Below the pieces are notes generated by a model. That model saw only the letters and a program-made list of their open reading frames with translations. It had not been told where the DNA came from and searched no databases. Of a stretch of DNA of 5,411 bases, positions 4,044 through 5,411 are shown piece after piece. The stretch is from assembly GCA_947462525.1 (NCBI GenBank), contig CANHPK010000142.1, positions 1 to 5,411 on the forward strand, read 5' to 3'. A program made the position numbers and the translations under genes. This DNA is from Roseiflexaceae bacterium. GTDB taxonomy: Bacteria; Chloroflexota; Chloroflexia; Chloroflexales; Roseiflexaceae. Every line of letters begins with the position of its first letter. Position 1 is the first letter of the stretch.

Positions 4044-5411
4044 ATGCAATCGACCATTACCGCCATCACCGCCCAGATGCAGGCAGCGCAGTTGGACCCG
4101 GCCGCCATCGGCGCATTCATCGACGCCTACGGCCAACTCGCGGCCGGCGCGAGCGGCATGCTCCCCGAGGCGACCATCCAACCGGTGCGCGACGTCCCTA
4201 CCCTGGGCGCGCTCGACGCACACGCCGCCGCGGGCACTGCGGCCCTCAAAAAGACCATCGTGCTCCGCCTCAACGGCGGACTGGGCACCGGCATGGGCCT
4301 CGAACAGGCCAAATCGCTGTTGCGCGTGCGCGGTGACGACACGTTCCTCGATATCGTGGCCAAACAGCACCGCGCCCTGGTGCAGCAGACCGGCGTGTCG
4401 CTGCCGCTGGTCTTTATGAACAGCTTCGCCACCGACGACGACACGCGGGCCTACCTAGAGCGTTACCCCGACCTCGACACGCGCTACGTGGTGCAGGGGC
4501 GTGTCCCCAAGATCCGCGTCGACACGTTGGCCCCCATCGATTGGCCGGCCGACCCCGAGCTCGAATGGTGCCCTCCCGGGCACGGCGAGTTGTACCGCGT
4601 CTTGTGGAGTAGCGGGGTGCTCGATGCACTCATCGCCGACGGCTACGAGTACGTTTACTCGGCCAATATCGACAACCTGGGTGCCACCATCGACACGCGC
4701 ATTCTGGGTTACATGGCCAGCCAGCAGATCCCCTTTGTGATGGAGGTGACGCGGCGCACCGAGGCCGACCGCAAGGGCGGTCACCTGGCGCAACGCCCCG
4801 ACGGCCAATATGTGCTGCGCGAGAGTGCGCAGTGCCCGCCGGCCGATATGGACGCCTTCCAAGACATCGAGCGCCATCAGTTCTTCAACACCAACAACGT
4901 CTGGTTCGCCCTCAAACCCCTGCGCGCATTGCTGGCCGCCAACGGCGGTTTTCTGCCGCTGCCGATTATCATCAATCGCAAAACCGTGGACGTGCGCGAC
5001 CCGGCCTCGCCGGCGGTCATCCAGCTCGAGAGCGCCATGGGCGCCGCCATCGGCCTGATTGCCGGCGCACAAGCAGTAGCCGTGCCGCGCGAACGCTTTA
5101 TGCCGGTCAAAAGCTGCCAAGACCTGCTGGTGCTGCGTTCGGACTGCTTTGCCCTCAACGACGCCTACCACCTGGTCCAGCGCAACCCGGGCCAGACGCT
5201 GCCCATCGTGCTGCTCGATCAGCACTTTTACAAGGTCATCAGCGACTTCGAGCAGCGCTTCCCCGCTGGATCGCCGCTGCTGCAGCAGTGCAGCGCGCTG
5301 ACCGTGACGGGCGATGTGACCTTTGGGGCAGATGTGTCGTGTACGGGTGCGGTGACCATCCGGGCGGCGGGGCCGGCACACATCGCGGCGGGTACGCAAT
5401 TGCCTGATGGA
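4044..5411 (+). CDS. UTP-glucose-1-phosphate uridylyltransferase, UDPGP family (3' partial)
   Basis: The frame is open to the window end (456 residues). It matches the UDPGP family, which makes UDP-glucose and pyrophosphate from UTP and glucose-1-phosphate in the cytoplasm; it is unrelated in sequence to the usual bacterial GalU. Numbered from 4044, visible landmarks are the nucleotide-binding LNGGLGTGMG (76-85) with Lys in QAKS (K90), LPLVFMNSFATDDDT, PGHG (178-181), SANIDNLG (N208-G213), MEVTRRTEADRKGG, FNTNN (281-285), LESAMGAAIG and MPVKSCQDL (K356). The last 30 residues are beta-strand and Gly/Ala rich, as in the C-terminal beta-helix, so only a short end is missing at a usual family length of about 470-500. 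The start at 4044 is chosen for GAGG at 4035-4038; an in-frame ATG at 4005 adds 13 residues but has no ribosome site. UDP-glucose feeds glycogen, envelope glycan and exopolysaccharide synthesis. Confidence 0.95.
   Translation, partial: MQSTITAITAQMQAAQLDPAAIGAFIDAYGQLAAGASGMLPEATIQPVRDVPTLGALDAHAAAGTAALKKTIVLRLNGGLGTGMGLEQAKSLLRVRGDDTFLDIVAKQHRALVQQTGVSLPLVFMNSFATDDDTRAYLERYPDLDTRYVVQGRVPKIRVDTLAPIDWPADPELEWCPPGHGELYRVLWSSGVLDALIADGYEYVYSANIDNLGATIDTRILGYMASQQIPFVMEVTRRTEADRKGGHLAQRPDGQYVLRESAQCPPADMDAFQDIERHQFFNTNNVWFALKPLRALLAANGGFLPLPIIINRKTVDVRDPASPAVIQLESAMGAAIGLIAGAQAVAVPRERFMPVKSCQDLLVLRSDCFALNDAYHLVQRNPGQTLPIVLLDQHFYKVISDFEQRFPAGSPLLQQCSALTVTGDVTFGADVSCTGAVTIRAAGPAHIAAGTQLPDG

Noticed and set aside
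3857..4336. 159-residue plus-strand frame starting MGSMKKLMVIHS
   Set aside because: It runs through the terminator at 3892-3920 and the promoter region, then out of frame through the uridylyltransferase, and its second half is Arg/His-rich shadow sequence.
4455..5399. 314-residue minus-strand open frame
   Set aside because: It lies wholly opposite the uridylyltransferase, whose family motifs are unmistakable; it is a by-product of GC-rich codon use.

Overview
The window looks like a piece of a Chloroflexota (Chloroflexi) genome. The evidence is a large surface-type protein with Thr-Pro-rich linkers of the kind common in that phylum, a seven-unit RCC1-like propeller, a small lipoprotein, and a UDPGP-family (eukaryote-like) UTP-glucose-1-phosphate uridylyltransferase, all at moderately high GC. 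This assignment is inference from gene content and protein style; no phylogenetic marker gene is present.

Layout. Positions 1-2154 (+) hold the 3' part of a modular secreted or surface protein: five Ig-like repeats of 87-88 residues, each with a conserved Cys pair, then a Thr-Pro linker, then seven units of exactly 39 residues resembling RCC1 propeller blades, then a short Thr-Pro tail. Its N-terminus lies outside the window. Positions 2155-2640 carry no gene. They hold a 28-bp tandem array, a strong intrinsic terminator for the large gene, and a GC-rich 17-bp array with a palindromic CCGCGG core.

Positions 2690-2986 (-) encode a 98-residue lipoprotein with its own terminator. Positions 2987-3263 form a divergent control region. 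The -35 hexamers of the leftward and rightward candidate promoters overlap, and a 25-codon small ORF behind a perfect Shine-Dalgarno sequence precedes the next gene. Positions 3264-3853 (+) encode a three-helix membrane protein broken by an apparent one-base deletion near 3582-3600, followed by a good terminator at 3892-3920.

Positions 3921-4043 hold an inverted repeat and a perfect TATAAT box ahead of the uridylyltransferase gene. That gene starts at 4044 and runs off the right edge, probably only a few residues short of complete.

The genes look like separate transcription units rather than one operon, since each visible gene end has its own terminator. The uridylyltransferase supplies UDP-glucose for cell-envelope and storage glycans. 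The large repeat protein and the lipoprotein are probably outside the cytoplasmic membrane. I see no defence system, integrase, transposase, CRISPR array or RNA gene. The least explained parts are the two non-coding tandem arrays and the divergent region with its small ORF.
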